A stretch of DNA of 64,000 nt from CAWEDP01 sp963807925 (GCA_963807925.1 CAWEDP010000002.1:3224001-3288000); one strand, 5' to 3'. Numbered from the stretch's first letter, positions 9,334 to 17,252 are shown. Translations and numbers: made by a program. The notes: generated by a model not told the origin, from the sequence alone.

Positions 9334-9540
9334 ATGAATCAAGGTGAGCGAGCCGTTACCGAAATCCAAGCGGCAGAATTCTTGGGGTTATCCGTCGCCA
9401 CGCTGCGACAGTGGCGGTTTCGCGGGAAGGGACCGAACTTCATGCGGTTCGGGCGAGCGGTGCGCTATCTGCCGTCCGATCTAGACGAGTTCGTCCGCAA
9501 GAGCACGGTCACGCCTGAGTTAAGCAACCAGCACGTGTAG
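9334..9540 (+). CDS. Excisionase-like helix-turn-helix protein
   Basis: A 68-aa MerR-like HTH_17 protein: TEIQAAEFLGLSVATLRQWR, then GKGPNFMRFGRAVRYLPSDL. The start is chosen at 9334 because GAGGAG lies 9 bp upstream; an upstream ATG at 9316 lacks a ribosome site. It sits 3 bp before the integrase gene and has a close homologue at 33688-33960 in the same arrangement, so a role as recombination directionality factor is likely. Confidence 0.82.
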   Translation: MNQGERAVTEIQAAEFLGLSVATLRQWRFRGKGPNFMRFGRAVRYLPSDLDEFVRKSTVTPELSNQHV

Positions 9541-9543
9541 CCG

Positions 9544-10641
9544 ATGGCGCTGTATCGACGCGGCGGACAATGGTGGGCGGACTTCCGCGAAGGCGACGAA
9601 CGCTACCGCAAGCCGACCGGCACGAGCAACAAGAACAGAGCCAAACGGATCGAGCGGGATCTGATCCAAGCCGCCCGTGAAAATAGCCTACTCGTCCGGC
9701 AGCGCAAACCAAAACGACTCTTCGCCGCCATCGATGCTTACCACGCCGATAAGAAGATGCGCTGTGCGCCAAGAACGCTGGAATTGGAAAAGGAGCGCCT
9801 GAGCATCGTCAAGGCGCACTTCGGAGACGTTCGGCTCGCCGCGATCACGCCCGACGCGATTACGACATTCCAACAGGTTCGGCACGACGGCAACATCTCG
9901 AACCGAACGATCAACATGGATGTCGGTGTTCTGTCACGTGTTTTGCAGTTCTGCGAACGTTGGCGAGCGTTGAAGGACCATGTTCATTTCTTGCCAGAAT
10001 CAGAAGGTCTTGTCGGGCGAGCGCTGACGGTCGAAGAACAGGATCAACTCTTCAAGATCGCTCAAGCCAATCCCGAATGGGAACACGTCTACTGCGCCGC
10101 AATTGTGGCGGCATACACATCAATGTGTTCGGTTGAGGTCCGACGCCTGAGACGCCGTGACGTGGATTTGTTCAATAAGATCGTGTCCATCCCCTACGGC
10201 AAGAACAAGTATCGTCTCCGTGTTCTTCCCTTGCTGCCGCCCGCCCTAAAAGCGTTTGGGCGGATGATTGAACGGCTCGATCAACTCGGCTTCACGTCAC
10301 CCGATCATTACCTATGGTTCGCCTGCCAGTGGAACCGGCTGGACCCCACGACGCCGATGGCCCGGTGGGATACGGCGTGGCATGCGCTCCGTGAGAAGGC
10401 GAACCTGCCGGGACTTCGGTTTCACGATCTGCGCCACACCATCATCACCGAACTGGCGGAAACCTCGACACCCGACATGGTGATTCAGTCAATCGCCGGA
10501 CATGTGACGAAGAAGATGTTGGACCGCTACTCACACATCCGGCTTGCTGCGAAGCGGAAGGCATTTGAAGCGGTTGAAGAATTGCGCGAGCAGAAACGCC
10601 GCGACAATGAAGCGCACACCGACTCGGAAACAATCCAGTAA
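9544..10641 (+). CDS. Tyrosine-type integrase, probably inactive (catalytic Arg replaced by Cys)
   Basis: A 365-aa phage-type integrase with a SAM-like N-terminal domain and a C-terminal catalytic domain. The box II residues HDLRH and the Tyr in MLDRYSHI are present. At the first catalytic Arg, where the paralogue at 32387-33691 reads SMRPVEV, this protein reads SMCSVEV: codon 195 (10126-10128) is TGT. One C-to-T change from CGT would account for it. The enzyme probably cannot perform strand exchange, so the island may be locked unless helped by the second integrase. Confidence 0.88.
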   Translation: MALYRRGGQWWADFREGDERYRKPTGTSNKNRAKRIERDLIQAARENSLLVRQRKPKRLFAAIDAYHADKKMRCAPRTLELEKERLSIVKAHFGDVRLAAITPDAITTFQQVRHDGNISNRTINMDVGVLSRVLQFCERWRALKDHVHFLPESEGLVGRALTVEEQDQLFKIAQANPEWEHVYCAAIVAAYTSMCSVEVRRLRRRDVDLFNKIVSIPYGKNKYRLRVLPLLPPALKAFGRMIERLDQLGFTSPDHYLWFACQWNRLDPTTPMARWDTAWHALREKANLPGLRFHDLRHTIITELAETSTPDMVIQSIAGHVTKKMLDRYSHIRLAAKRKAFEAVEELREQKRRDNEAHTDSETIQ

Positions 10642-10663
10642 TCGACGTAAGGGACCGCGACGA

Positions 10664-10753
10664 ATGTCGGCGAAGGTCGGCACGATGAAAAAGGAATACG
10701 ACTTCACGAAGGCGGAGCGGAACCCATATGCGAAACGGCTCAAGCGACGGTGA
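10664..10753 (+). pseudogene. Possible truncated BrnA/CopG-type antitoxin N-terminus
   Basis: The 29-codon frame contains MKKEYDFTKAERNPYAKRLK, which resembles the N-terminus of BrnA/CopG antitoxins, then stops. The expected next residues (VMIRL) occur in the +1 frame right after the stop, but the ribbon-helix-helix core does not follow. Probably a relic behind the integrase; a short functional peptide cannot be excluded. Confidence 0.35.
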
Positions 10754-10847
10754 TGATCCGGCTGAACGCACCAATTGCTGTGGATCTTCGGCACCGGGAT
10801 AGCTCGCCCGGTGCCGCCGTTGACGTTCGTGCCGATGCCCACTCCGT

Positions 10848-11060
10848 TTAGCGCTTCAGCCGCTCCGTCACGCACATCTCACAGATATCAAAGCCGCAAG
10901 AACCGTAGGTCGATGGCGACTTTGAGTTGCGAGCGTCTGGCATCGCTCTCCAACAGATGACGCAACACACCATGCGGCGTGCCAAGTCATCCTTCTGTTG
11001 CCAGATTTCAAGGGCGTCACGCCATTCCTCGAATGAGATTTCGCGTCCCAAGATGCTCAC
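10848..11060 (-). CDS. Small cysteine-rich hypothetical protein
   Basis: A 70-aa protein starting with GTG at 11060, overlapping the stop of the next gene upstream (GTGA). Cysteines occur as CCVIC and as CGFDICEMC near the end, so it may bind zinc. Not recognised. It is the last of three small ORFs that follow the tyrosine recombinase on the minus strand. Confidence 0.5.
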   Translation of the reverse strand: MSILGREISFEEWRDALEIWQQKDDLARRMVCCVICWRAMPDARNSKSPSTYGSCGFDICEMCVTERLKR

Positions 11061-11239
11061 TCGCCATTTTTCTGCAACCGCTTCACGGCTGCTACGGCGG
11101 TCCACATCGATTGTTCGAGCAACAACGCATGCTGCTGCGAGTCCGCCGCGTCCTTGCGTAACTTGACGGCGAGCGCATGCCCTACGTTCAACGCCTTCCC
11201 GAGTTGCTGAATCGCGTTGTCAAAAGCGTCATCGGACAT
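11057..11239 (-). CDS. Small hypothetical protein
   Basis: A 60-aa, largely helical protein (MSDDAFDNAIQQLGKALNVG ...). The ATG at 11239 is preferred over an upstream GTG because AGGGAGA precedes it. The stop overlaps the start of the cysteine-rich gene. Similar in size and helical character to the product of 11333-11524; both may be duplicated or functionally paired island proteins. Confidence 0.5.
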   Translation of the reverse strand: MSDDAFDNAIQQLGKALNVGHALAVKLRKDAADSQQHALLLEQSMWTAVAAVKRLQKNGE

Positions 11240-11332
11240 CCATGTTCTCCCTGAAGGCACAGCATCGGCATGATGCCTGCGAATGATCGTGCCGATGGGA
11301 CAGCGAGAGCGGGACCGGCGAGTCCCGCCCGT

Positions 11333-11524
11333 TCAACTGGCGTCGTGTTCGGGCTGGATGCGCTTCAGGGCGCGGACGATACGGTCGGCTTCGGCTTCCA
11401 ACTTGATGGCGTCGTCAAGCAGCTTGCCAAGTTCTTGCCGAACGTGCGTGCTGATGGGACTCAGGGCTTGCGCGGCGTTGGCAGCATCGGAAACGGCTTC
11501 CTTGAACTCGGGAGTCAGCGGCAT
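11333..11524 (-). CDS. Small helical hypothetical protein
   Basis: A 63-aa protein starting MPLTPEFKEAVSDAANAAQA, with AAGGTG upstream of the ATG. It is predicted to be helical and ends in LKRIQPEHDAS. It is probably part of the minus-strand transcript that begins with the recombinase at 12241. Function unknown. Confidence 0.5.
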   Translation of the reverse strand: MPLTPEFKEAVSDAANAAQALSPISTHVRQELGKLLDDAIKLEAEADRIVRALKRIQPEHDAS

Positions 11525-11614
11525 CGGCGATACACCTTTCGTGCGCAGGGCATCTCGATTGACGCCTGCGATGATCACCGCCGTGCCGGGAATCGGCTCA
11601 TGGAGAGCCGTTCA

Positions 11615-12241
11615 TCATTCCACCGATTTCCACAGGGCGTTGACGAGCTTCGCTTGCGCCCGTGGGTCCGCGTCCAAGTATTTCTGCGTGGTGGACAGAC
11701 TGGCGTGCCCAAGTAGCTGCTGCACGTCTCGCAGTGAGCCGCCGAACCGTCCGATTTCGCGTGCGGCTTTCGTGGCGAAGGACCGCCGACCGCTGTGCGA
11801 ACTCGCGCCTTTTAGACCGAGTTCTCCAAACCAATACTTGAACAGCCAACGCACCGAGTTGCTTCGCGCTGCCGGGTCGGTTGCATGCTGTTGAAACGTG
11901 ACGATGTAGTCCTCAGCCCTGCCGCGTCCGGCTTTCTGTTCCTGTTCGTGCAGAACACGCAACGCTCGCTGCACCGGCACTGGTAGCGGCACGGCTCGCC
12001 CGCCGTTTTTGCCCTTGCTCGCCGAATTGGGCAGCGACAACATGCCGTCGACCCTGCCGTCCGCGCCGGTCACCATGCGCCATTTGGCGCTGACGATTTC
12101 CAGCGCCCGGAGTCCGCACATGAACGAGAGCATCACGATGACGCGGTTGCGTGCGACGTGGCGCGTCTCGCCTTCAACGTGTCGGAGCAACGTTCGAACC
12201 TGCTGGTCACCCAAAACTTTTGCTTGTCGTGTCAGCGCCAT
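11615..12241 (-). CDS. Compact tyrosine recombinase (catalytic domain only)
   Basis: A 208-aa Xer/phage-like recombinase. All the catalytic features I look for are present: CGLRALEI (Arg), HSGRRSFAT, LLGHASLSTTQKYLD (His and Tyr). There is no separate core-binding domain, as in some integron-like or plasmid-resolution recombinases. Unlike the integrase at 9544 it appears intact. Upstream lies a nested inverted repeat (12271-12389) that could be its recombination site or operator. Confidence 0.85.
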   Translation of the reverse strand: MALTRQAKVLGDQQVRTLLRHVEGETRHVARNRVIVMLSFMCGLRALEIVSAKWRMVTGADGRVDGMLSLPNSASKGKNGGRAVPLPVPVQRALRVLHEQEQKAGRGRAEDYIVTFQQHATDPAARSNSVRWLFKYWFGELGLKGASSHSGRRSFATKAAREIGRFGGSLRDVQQLLGHASLSTTQKYLDADPRAQAKLVNALWKSVE

Positions 12242-12270
12242 CGGGCAGTCATCACCTTTCCGGGCATTTC

Positions 12271-12389
12271 TCTACAGGAAACACGACCATTGCTCTTTTT
12301 TGTGTAGTTGTCAATGGCTTGGTCGGGCGATTTGCACGACTTTGCTCAGGGAATACGCAGAACTACACAGAATGTTGATTTCCTGTAGA
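12271..12389. repeat. Nested inverted repeats in a divergent control region
   Basis: The outer arms TCTACAGGAAA (12271-12281) and TTTCCTGTAGA (12379-12389) are perfect complements. Inside them TGTGTAGTT (12301-12309) and AACTACACA (12361-12369) form a second perfect pair with almost the same centre. The block lies between the recombinase and the initiator-like HTH gene and is AT-richer than its surroundings. Candidate recombination site, operator or replication origin. Confidence 0.55.
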
Positions 12390-12538
12390 AACCGAGCCAG
12401 CTTCAGGTAATGGCCCACGTGCCGATGCACCGGGCAGTGGAGACTCACGGCAAGCACTCGCGTTTTTATACATACGTCTTGGGCGTGCCCTGCGTGTCGC
12501 CGAGCGGCACTAGCGGAGTCGCACTCCAGAAAAGCAAC

Positions 12539-12574
12539 GAGCGCCGGAAGTGAATCACCACTTCGACGGCGCTC
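12539..12574 (+). promoter_or_regulatory. Strong hairpin in the leader of the HTH gene
   Basis: GAGCGCCGGAAGTG (12539-12552) pairs with CACTTC-GA-CGGCGCTC (12559-12574), leaving a six-base loop and a two-base bulge. It ends 28 bp before the ATG at 12603 and has no T tract, so it is more likely a leader structure, or a barrier to read-through, than an intrinsic terminator. Confidence 0.45.
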
Positions 12575-12602
12575 TGAACATTCCACTCGACGGAGAAGTG
12601 TC

Positions 12603-13433
12603 ATGTCTGCACCTAGTTATCCTTCGCCCGCTTCCGCCAAAAGCAAAGATTCCTCATACTCCTACGCCCAACGCCTTCGCGCCGAACGGATCTACGGACT
12701 CATCGGCTCCCGCGAATATCCTGCACTCACGTCGGTCGACACCGCCGTGCTCTTGGCACTGAACTACTACTCCAAGCAGGACGGCACGGGCATGCGCCCA
12801 TCAACCGAGACGCTTGCTCTGATGACGAACCTGAGCCGCAGTTCGGTGCTTCGGTCGCTGTCGCGCCTGCTCAAGGGCGCTCTGTTGAAATTGGACGGCG
12901 CACAGCGATCACGTGGCGTAGTCGTGTCCTACCGATTTGGTGATGCCCTGTTGAAGCCGAGCGGCAGTAGGCTACGGGATCACCTTGCCGAGAAGCGCAT
13001 GGTTCGAGAGTTGATGATCGCAGCGGCGAAGACGCAGCCGGACGGCGCTGCTGCCAGTGTCGCCGTGACGCGAACCAGTGTCAGAGGGACACCAGTGCTC
13101 ACACGAGAACTCGTCACCGTGACACCGGACCTGCTTCAGGGTGACGCGGCACCAGTGTCAGAGGGACGCCCAACCAGCGTCACGAAGCCGCGAACCAGTG
13201 TCACCCTGCCACACAGAACTAATCTTGAACTGATTCCAGAACCTAAGAAAGAACCTATTCAGGATCTAATGACTGATGCCGTGGGCACTTCGCGCCCGCT
13301 CGCCGGTGCTGCGCACCGTCTCGCTCATCCGACAGCGGAAAGTGTGGAAGATACTCCCGACACGACAACGGTAAAGATTCCAACCACTGATGACGAGATT
13401 CGAGCATTCTTTGAGATGGCATTGAGCGAGTAG
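12603..13433 (+). CDS. Helix-turn-helix replication/regulatory protein
   Basis: A 276-aa protein. Residues 20-110 form a winged-helix domain of the HTH_36 type (DTAVLLALNYYSKQDGTGMR ... MTNLSRSSVLRSLSRLLKGA), as found in plasmid and phage replication initiators. The rest is low-complexity, Thr/Pro-rich, with the repeated motif RTSV. It is divergent from the recombinase, across nested inverted repeats. A role in replicating or regulating the excised island is inference. Confidence 0.7.
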   Translation: MSAPSYPSPASAKSKDSSYSYAQRLRAERIYGLIGSREYPALTSVDTAVLLALNYYSKQDGTGMRPSTETLALMTNLSRSSVLRSLSRLLKGALLKLDGAQRSRGVVVSYRFGDALLKPSGSRLRDHLAEKRMVRELMIAAAKTQPDGAAASVAVTRTSVRGTPVLTRELVTVTPDLLQGDAAPVSEGRPTSVTKPRTSVTLPHRTNLELIPEPKKEPIQDLMTDAVGTSRPLAGAAHRLAHPTAESVEDTPDTTTVKIPTTDDEIRAFFEMALSE

Positions 13434-13583
13434 AACTTTCACCCGACACGCTTCGGTAGAAATCAGTCCGACACGTGCTTGAGTCGATTTGCGCTGCCAG
13501 CGCCGCCGTCGCAGGACGGCGATGCCCGCGCCCGTCCGTTAACCCCGTCCAGCCGTCAATCCTCACCACAGGAGCACTCACGA

Positions 13584-13778
13584 ATGCCAACATCAGTTCC
13601 AGACACGGCGCTCACGATCACGCCAGACCCGCAAGCCCGCATCTTCCACACGCTGCTCGTTTTCAGATGTCCGAGCACGCTGTCGGAAGAGTTAGCAGCG
13701 TATGCAGCGCGGCATGGCTCGACCAATATCAGCGCCGCGATTCGACAGCTTTTGGAGCGAGCGTTAAAGGCGGCGTAG
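13584..13778 (+). CDS. Ribbon-helix-helix protein
   Basis: A 64-aa protein with CAGGAG upstream of its ATG. FHTLLVFRCPSTLSEELAAY followed by ISAAIRQLLERAL fits a beta-strand plus two-helix ribbon-helix-helix DNA-binding fold. No toxin partner is adjacent on the same strand; the TIR gene converges from the right. Probably an island repressor. Confidence 0.6.
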   Translation: MPTSVPDTALTITPDPQARIFHTLLVFRCPSTLSEELAAYAARHGSTNISAAIRQLLERALKAA

Positions 13779-13814
13779 GCGGCGTCACGCACGTTATGGC
13801 ATCATCCTCGTCGC

Positions 13815-15047
13815 TCAGGATTTCGCACGCTCCAACAGTCTGGTGACGCACCAATCCGCCAGCCCAACGCTGCTGAAGAACATTGGCTCGTTCGTGCCCT
13901 TCCGCCATGCGTATTCGCCTACGGTCGACACATCGAAATAGAAGGTCGTCTCCGCCAGCGGTGGGTCACTGGTCAACTGGACGTCTCGATTTCCGTAACC
14001 TTGCCACTCAGCAACAACCAACCGGGATTCGTCAAGGGTATTGGCGTATCTCCCGATCCATTCGACGGTCACTCGACAGATGCGAGCATAGCGGAGCAAT
14101 AGCGATGCATCTGCTGTGAACCGCTCGACACTCAACGGCAGATCCGGCAGTTGCTTCACTACCGCATCTATCTCATCCGCTAATCGGTAGAACTCATCGA
14201 CCGCTGCTCTAACGCCAGTATCGCCGTGGAGCATCGCCACTTTGCGTTGTCGTTGCTCGTTCCGTTGCTGAACTTGTCGAGCTACATCGAACGCGGTCGG
14301 TGCCGTATCGTGTGAACCGTGAACGAGAAGCACCTGTTTGCCGTCATTCACCACCGGGCGCTTCCACGCCTGTCGATCCGTTAGGAATACCTGAAGCCGA
14401 CCATCGGAAAAGTGCGTTTGCAGCCGATCGGCATTACCGAACGTCGGCACCATGCCCGTCGCCTTTAGCGTTTCCGTCACACCAGGTGGGCAGACGAGCG
14501 GGTCGCGGTCTTCCAACGCATCCAGTGGGCCATCCCATGCGAAATATCGATTCCCCACCTGCATGCCGATCCAACCTTCCGCCTTCGACAGCATGTCCGC
14601 GCCTGCCTGCGCAGCAGCATGGATCGCCCGACACAGCGCGTCGGGATCGCTCACCGTCGCGCCAAATTCCTTGAACACCTGTTCGCACTCCGCTGGCGAA
14701 TCGAGCGATAACAGTTGATGAGCGTTCAACGGCGACGGAACGGCGCTCAGCCGCATGCCGGGAGCGCACACGCCGACAAGCTGCCTGTCGCTCATGAACG
14801 CCGCGCCAGACTCGAACCACACCCATAACCGCTGAACACTTGCCGGCGTCAACAGCGCGAAGTAGGCGTCTGCTGCTTTGAGTTGCCGCTTGATTTCACC
14901 GAGCCATTCGGTGCCAGTGGGAATGGCTCCCGGCAACGACGAGACGAACACTTCTACGTCCGGTCTGGCGCGGCGCAATTCGTCGTGCAGCAGTTGTGCC
15001 AGTTCGGAATCGGTATCGGCGTGGCTCAGGAAGATGCGTTTGACCAT
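13815..15047 (-). CDS. TIR-domain protein (putative defence effector)
   Basis: A 410-aa protein. The N-terminal 125 residues are a TIR domain: KRIFLSHADTDSELAQLLHD, a variable loop, then LWVWFESGAAF with Glu79 at the position of the NADase catalytic Glu. The roughly 280-residue C-terminal region is not recognised (it contains KQVLLVHGSHDTAPTAFDVA). In bacterial immunity TIR proteins are usually NAD+-consuming effectors paired with a sensor or a cyclic-nucleotide synthase. No such partner is adjacent, so the C-terminal region may itself be the sensor. Confidence 0.8.
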   Translation of the reverse strand: MVKRIFLSHADTDSELAQLLHDELRRARPDVEVFVSSLPGAIPTGTEWLGEIKRQLKAADAYFALLTPASVQRLWVWFESGAAFMSDRQLVGVCAPGMRLSAVPSPLNAHQLLSLDSPAECEQVFKEFGATVSDPDALCRAIHAAAQAGADMLSKAEGWIGMQVGNRYFAWDGPLDALEDRDPLVCPPGVTETLKATGMVPTFGNADRLQTHFSDGRLQVFLTDRQAWKRPVVNDGKQVLLVHGSHDTAPTAFDVARQVQQRNEQRQRKVAMLHGDTGVRAAVDEFYRLADEIDAVVKQLPDLPLSVERFTADASLLLRYARICRVTVEWIGRYANTLDESRLVVAEWQGYGNRDVQLTSDPPLAETTFYFDVSTVGEYAWRKGTNEPMFFSSVGLADWCVTRLLERAKS

Positions 15048-15091
15048 GCTTCCGGCGTGGAGATTCTACCAGCGGCAACTCTACCGCTTTT

Positions 15092-15123
15092 GCACAATCC
15101 CACGTCGGGAAAGTGGGTTGTGC
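15092..15123. promoter_or_regulatory. Inverted repeat upstream of the TIR gene
   Basis: GCACAATCCCAC (15092-15103) and GTGGGTTGTGC (15113-15123) are near-perfect complements, 45-76 bp upstream of the TIR start. There is no T tract on either side, so an operator or protein-binding site is more likely than a terminator. The rest of 15124-15303 holds nothing recognisable. Confidence 0.35.
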
Positions 15124-15303
15124 GCGGGCGGGAAGGGAGCGGAGCGGCATCGACCGACGTGGAACGCCTGATCCTTGGCGTGCGGAGCTTGCGGGATTTG
15201 AATTATTTTCACGGCAGGTTGCGAGCTGGACGAACCCGCGTGCGTATGACGAACCTCATGCTTCCGAAGCGAGCGCCAATTGCTCGTCCGTGTGGAGTGA
15301 AGT

Positions 15304-15798
15304 CTACCGACTTGCCTCTCGGAACACGATTGTCCGAATCTCGTCACCAGTGAGGGTCTTCCGCTCGCTCAGCGCCGTGGCTACTCGGTGAATCGCTTGC
15401 CTGTGCTGCCGAACGAGACGGATCGCTCGGCGTTGGAGACGGTCGAGTCCGGCGCAGAATACGTCGTCGCCGACAGAGGAGCATCCACGGACATTGCATT
15501 CGCACAGCAAGTCCCACGCTTGATCATGGTCGCTGCTTGCGCCACTGTTAGAGTCGAACGTGAACGGTTCACCACACAGGACATGTTCAGCGGCACGTCC
15601 GGCATAGAGCGACACAATCGCGCTGCGCAGTCGGCTTTCGCGTTCGCGCCGGCTGGTTCCTTCATATCCGAAGACCGCATTCGGAGTCGCCACGGAACCG
15701 AGAACGTCGCCGTCCGCCAGCACCGTCGCGCTGTGCACAGTCAATCCGAGAACCAGTTTGGCGACGGCATGTCCTGCTTCATGAACAGCAGTATTCAT
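15304..15798 (-). CDS. Orphan M41-like (FtsH protease domain) metalloprotease
   Basis: A 164-aa protein that begins almost directly with the zinc-binding motif VHEAGHAVA (residues 5-13) and continues with LYAGRAAEHVL...SDHDQAWDL, as in the C-terminal peptidase domain of FtsH. The AAA+ and membrane parts of FtsH are absent. Stand-alone M41-like proteins are known from islands but are poorly characterised. It could be activated by a partner or process another island protein. Confidence 0.75.
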   Translation of the reverse strand: MNTAVHEAGHAVAKLVLGLTVHSATVLADGDVLGSVATPNAVFGYEGTSRRERESRLRSAIVSLYAGRAAEHVLCGEPFTFDSNSGASSDHDQAWDLLCECNVRGCSSVGDDVFCAGLDRLQRRAIRLVRQHRQAIHRVATALSERKTLTGDEIRTIVFREASR

Positions 15799-16113
15799 CG
15801 CCCTATGCTTCCTCAGCCAACCGCTGACTCATAGCTGCTCGGGCAGGACTGGTTGCAGGAAGCAGAGCCTCAGTGCGGCGTTGCAAATCCTCGAATCGAT
15901 CCACCGCGTCAGTCTATCCGCTCCGGTTGTTGTCACGGGCGCTCAGTGGGTCGCCGGTAGGCAGTCTGCCCTTGACTTTCGAGCGCGTCGTGCTACACTT
16001 TTTTCTGTTGGCGCGACTCCGCGTCAACCCTTCCGCTGCGCTCGACCTGCCCACCGAATTTTAGAAGTTCTAATAATTCAAAACATTCAAATATATTTTG
16101 AAAGTGCCGTGGG

Positions 16114-16143
16114 AAATCTCCGCCTTTATATGAGGAGATTTCA
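16114..16143 (+). promoter_or_regulatory. Hairpin sequestering the Shine-Dalgarno sequence
   Basis: GAAATCTCC (16114-16122) is perfectly complementary to GGAGATTTC (16135-16143). The second arm contains the Shine-Dalgarno GGAG and ends one base before the ATG at 16145. The loop is 12 nt and AU-rich. Upstream is an AT-rich stretch with TATATTTTGAAA. Translation would be blocked while the hairpin is folded, as in thermometer or autoregulated leaders. Confidence 0.55.
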
Positions 16144-16144
16144 G

Positions 16145-16582
16145 ATGAACATCAAACACGTCACAATTAGTATTCCAATCGATGTCTACGAGAGAGTGAA
16201 GAAACTAGCACCGCAAAAGAAATGGGAAGCCAATAACATTCAGGAGTTCCACACCCAAATCTTTTTGGATGGACTAGAACATCCACGTTTTATCAAAAAA
16301 GAACATCAACTGGCGATACGACAACTTGAGATTGAGAAGTCCATTGTTCAAGCACAACTGACGGCGGCGCAGAAGAAGCTACCGAGCATGAACCAGCCAA
16401 CGAGCGCGGTTGTCAGCAACGTGGCAGAAATGCTAGCCCGGACGCTTCAAGGTCTTCCGAACCCGCGCCCACAGCCCGAAACGAGTGCAGCCGCGTCTAC
16501 GGCAACGTCGGAGCCTGTCGCAGCACCAAAGGCACCGGAGCCACAGGCAGCGGCAATCGCACCGTCAACCGCCGTGCACTAA
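16145..16582 (+). CDS. Ribbon-helix-helix-like protein with coiled coil and Ala/Pro-rich tail
   Basis: A 145-aa protein. HVTISIPIDVYERVKKLAP looks like a ribbon-helix-helix start. A helical or coiled-coil stretch (about residues 60-80, LAIRQLEIEKSIVQAQLTAA) follows, and the last 50 residues are low-complexity Ala/Pro/Ser. Base composition at its 5' end is clearly more AT-rich than its neighbours, suggesting separate acquisition. Likely a DNA-binding island protein controlled by the leader hairpin just upstream. Confidence 0.6.
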   Translation: MNIKHVTISIPIDVYERVKKLAPQKKWEANNIQEFHTQIFLDGLEHPRFIKKEHQLAIRQLEIEKSIVQAQLTAAQKKLPSMNQPTSAVVSNVAEMLARTLQGLPNPRPQPETSAAASTATSEPVAAPKAPEPQAAAIAPSTAVH

Positions 16583-16627
16583 ATGGTCGCCTTCCCAAAG
16601 AAGGCGTAAAGGTAGTCCTACCGACCT

Positions 16628-16660
16628 GATGGCGTGAGGGATGAATCCCCTCACGCCATC
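16628..16660 (+). terminator. Intrinsic-terminator-like hairpin
   Basis: GATGGCGTGAGGG (16628-16640) and CCCTCACGCCATC (16648-16660) form a perfect 13-bp stem with a seven-base loop, 45 bp after the stop of the gene at 16145-16582. T-rich sequence follows only after about 10 bases, so termination strength is uncertain. It may also serve the converging fragment on the other strand. Confidence 0.6.
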
Positions 16661-16704
16661 GATTCCTGCGTTCTTTGGTTTTCCGGTGAGCGAATAGCAC
16701 GGCG

Positions 16705-16894
16705 CTAGGCGGTAGGTTTGTCGTCCGAGTTCGTTGGCGTTGATTCTGGAACGTCAGAGGACTTCGCCGGTTCCACCGATACAATTTGCGCATCCACCAC
16801 GTTGACGCTCGCATCCCGAACGATCATCGCCTGCGTTTCAATGATGGTCGTCTCAAGAGCGCGTGTGTGATCCAACTTCTCTCGCGCTCTGCGC
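16705..16894 (-). pseudogene. 3' end of a gene cut by the IS3 element
   Basis: Minus-strand frame of about 60 codons ending at TAG (16705-16707), reading RRAREKLDHTRALETTIIET ... and ending in an acidic/Ser/Thr tail. It runs into the left end of the IS3 element without a start codon, so the 5' part was removed or displaced. I could not find the missing part on the other side of the element. Family unknown. Confidence 0.5.
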
Positions 16895-16934
16895 TTGATC
16901 CGGTTTCGTGGACATCTTCCGAAAGGTGGATACG

Positions 16935-17252
16935 ATGTCCCGAATGGCCAAAGAGACGAAAAGCCGGCGACCGCGCCGGCGGTTTGACGACGACTTCAAG
17001 GCCCAGGCGGTGCGGCTGGTGCTGGACGAGGGCAAGACCGTAGGCGCCGCCGCCCGCGATCTCGATTTGACCGAGACGGCGCTGCGGGAGTGGGTGAAGC
17101 GCGCCCAGGCGGACCGCTCGAACGGGCGGACGGGGTTGACGACAGCTGAACGCGAGGAGCTCGCTCGCCTCCGGAAAGAGAACCGGATTCTGCGGGAAGA
17201 GCGGGAGATCTTAAAAAAGGCGGCGGCCTTCTTCGCGAACGAGCGGCGGTGA
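16935..17252 (+). CDS. IS3-family transposase OrfA
   Basis: A 105-aa protein from the ATG at 16935 (GAAAGGTGG upstream). HTH_Tnp_1 domain: RRRFDDDFKAQAVRLVLDEG ... TALREWVKRAQ, followed by a leucine-zipper-like stretch ending EILKKAAAFFANERR. A run of six A and one G (17213-17219) reads A-AAA-AAG in this frame, the usual slippery heptamer for -1 frameshifting into orfB to make the OrfAB transposase. Confidence 0.85.
   Translation: MSRMAKETKSRRPRRRFDDDFKAQAVRLVLDEGKTVGAAARDLDLTETALREWVKRAQADRSNGRTGLTTAEREELARLRKENRILREEREILKKAAAFFANERR

Noticed and set aside
15092..15123. Intrinsic terminator before the TIR gene
   Set aside because: The stem is good but no T tract follows on either strand; kept only as an inverted repeat of unknown role.
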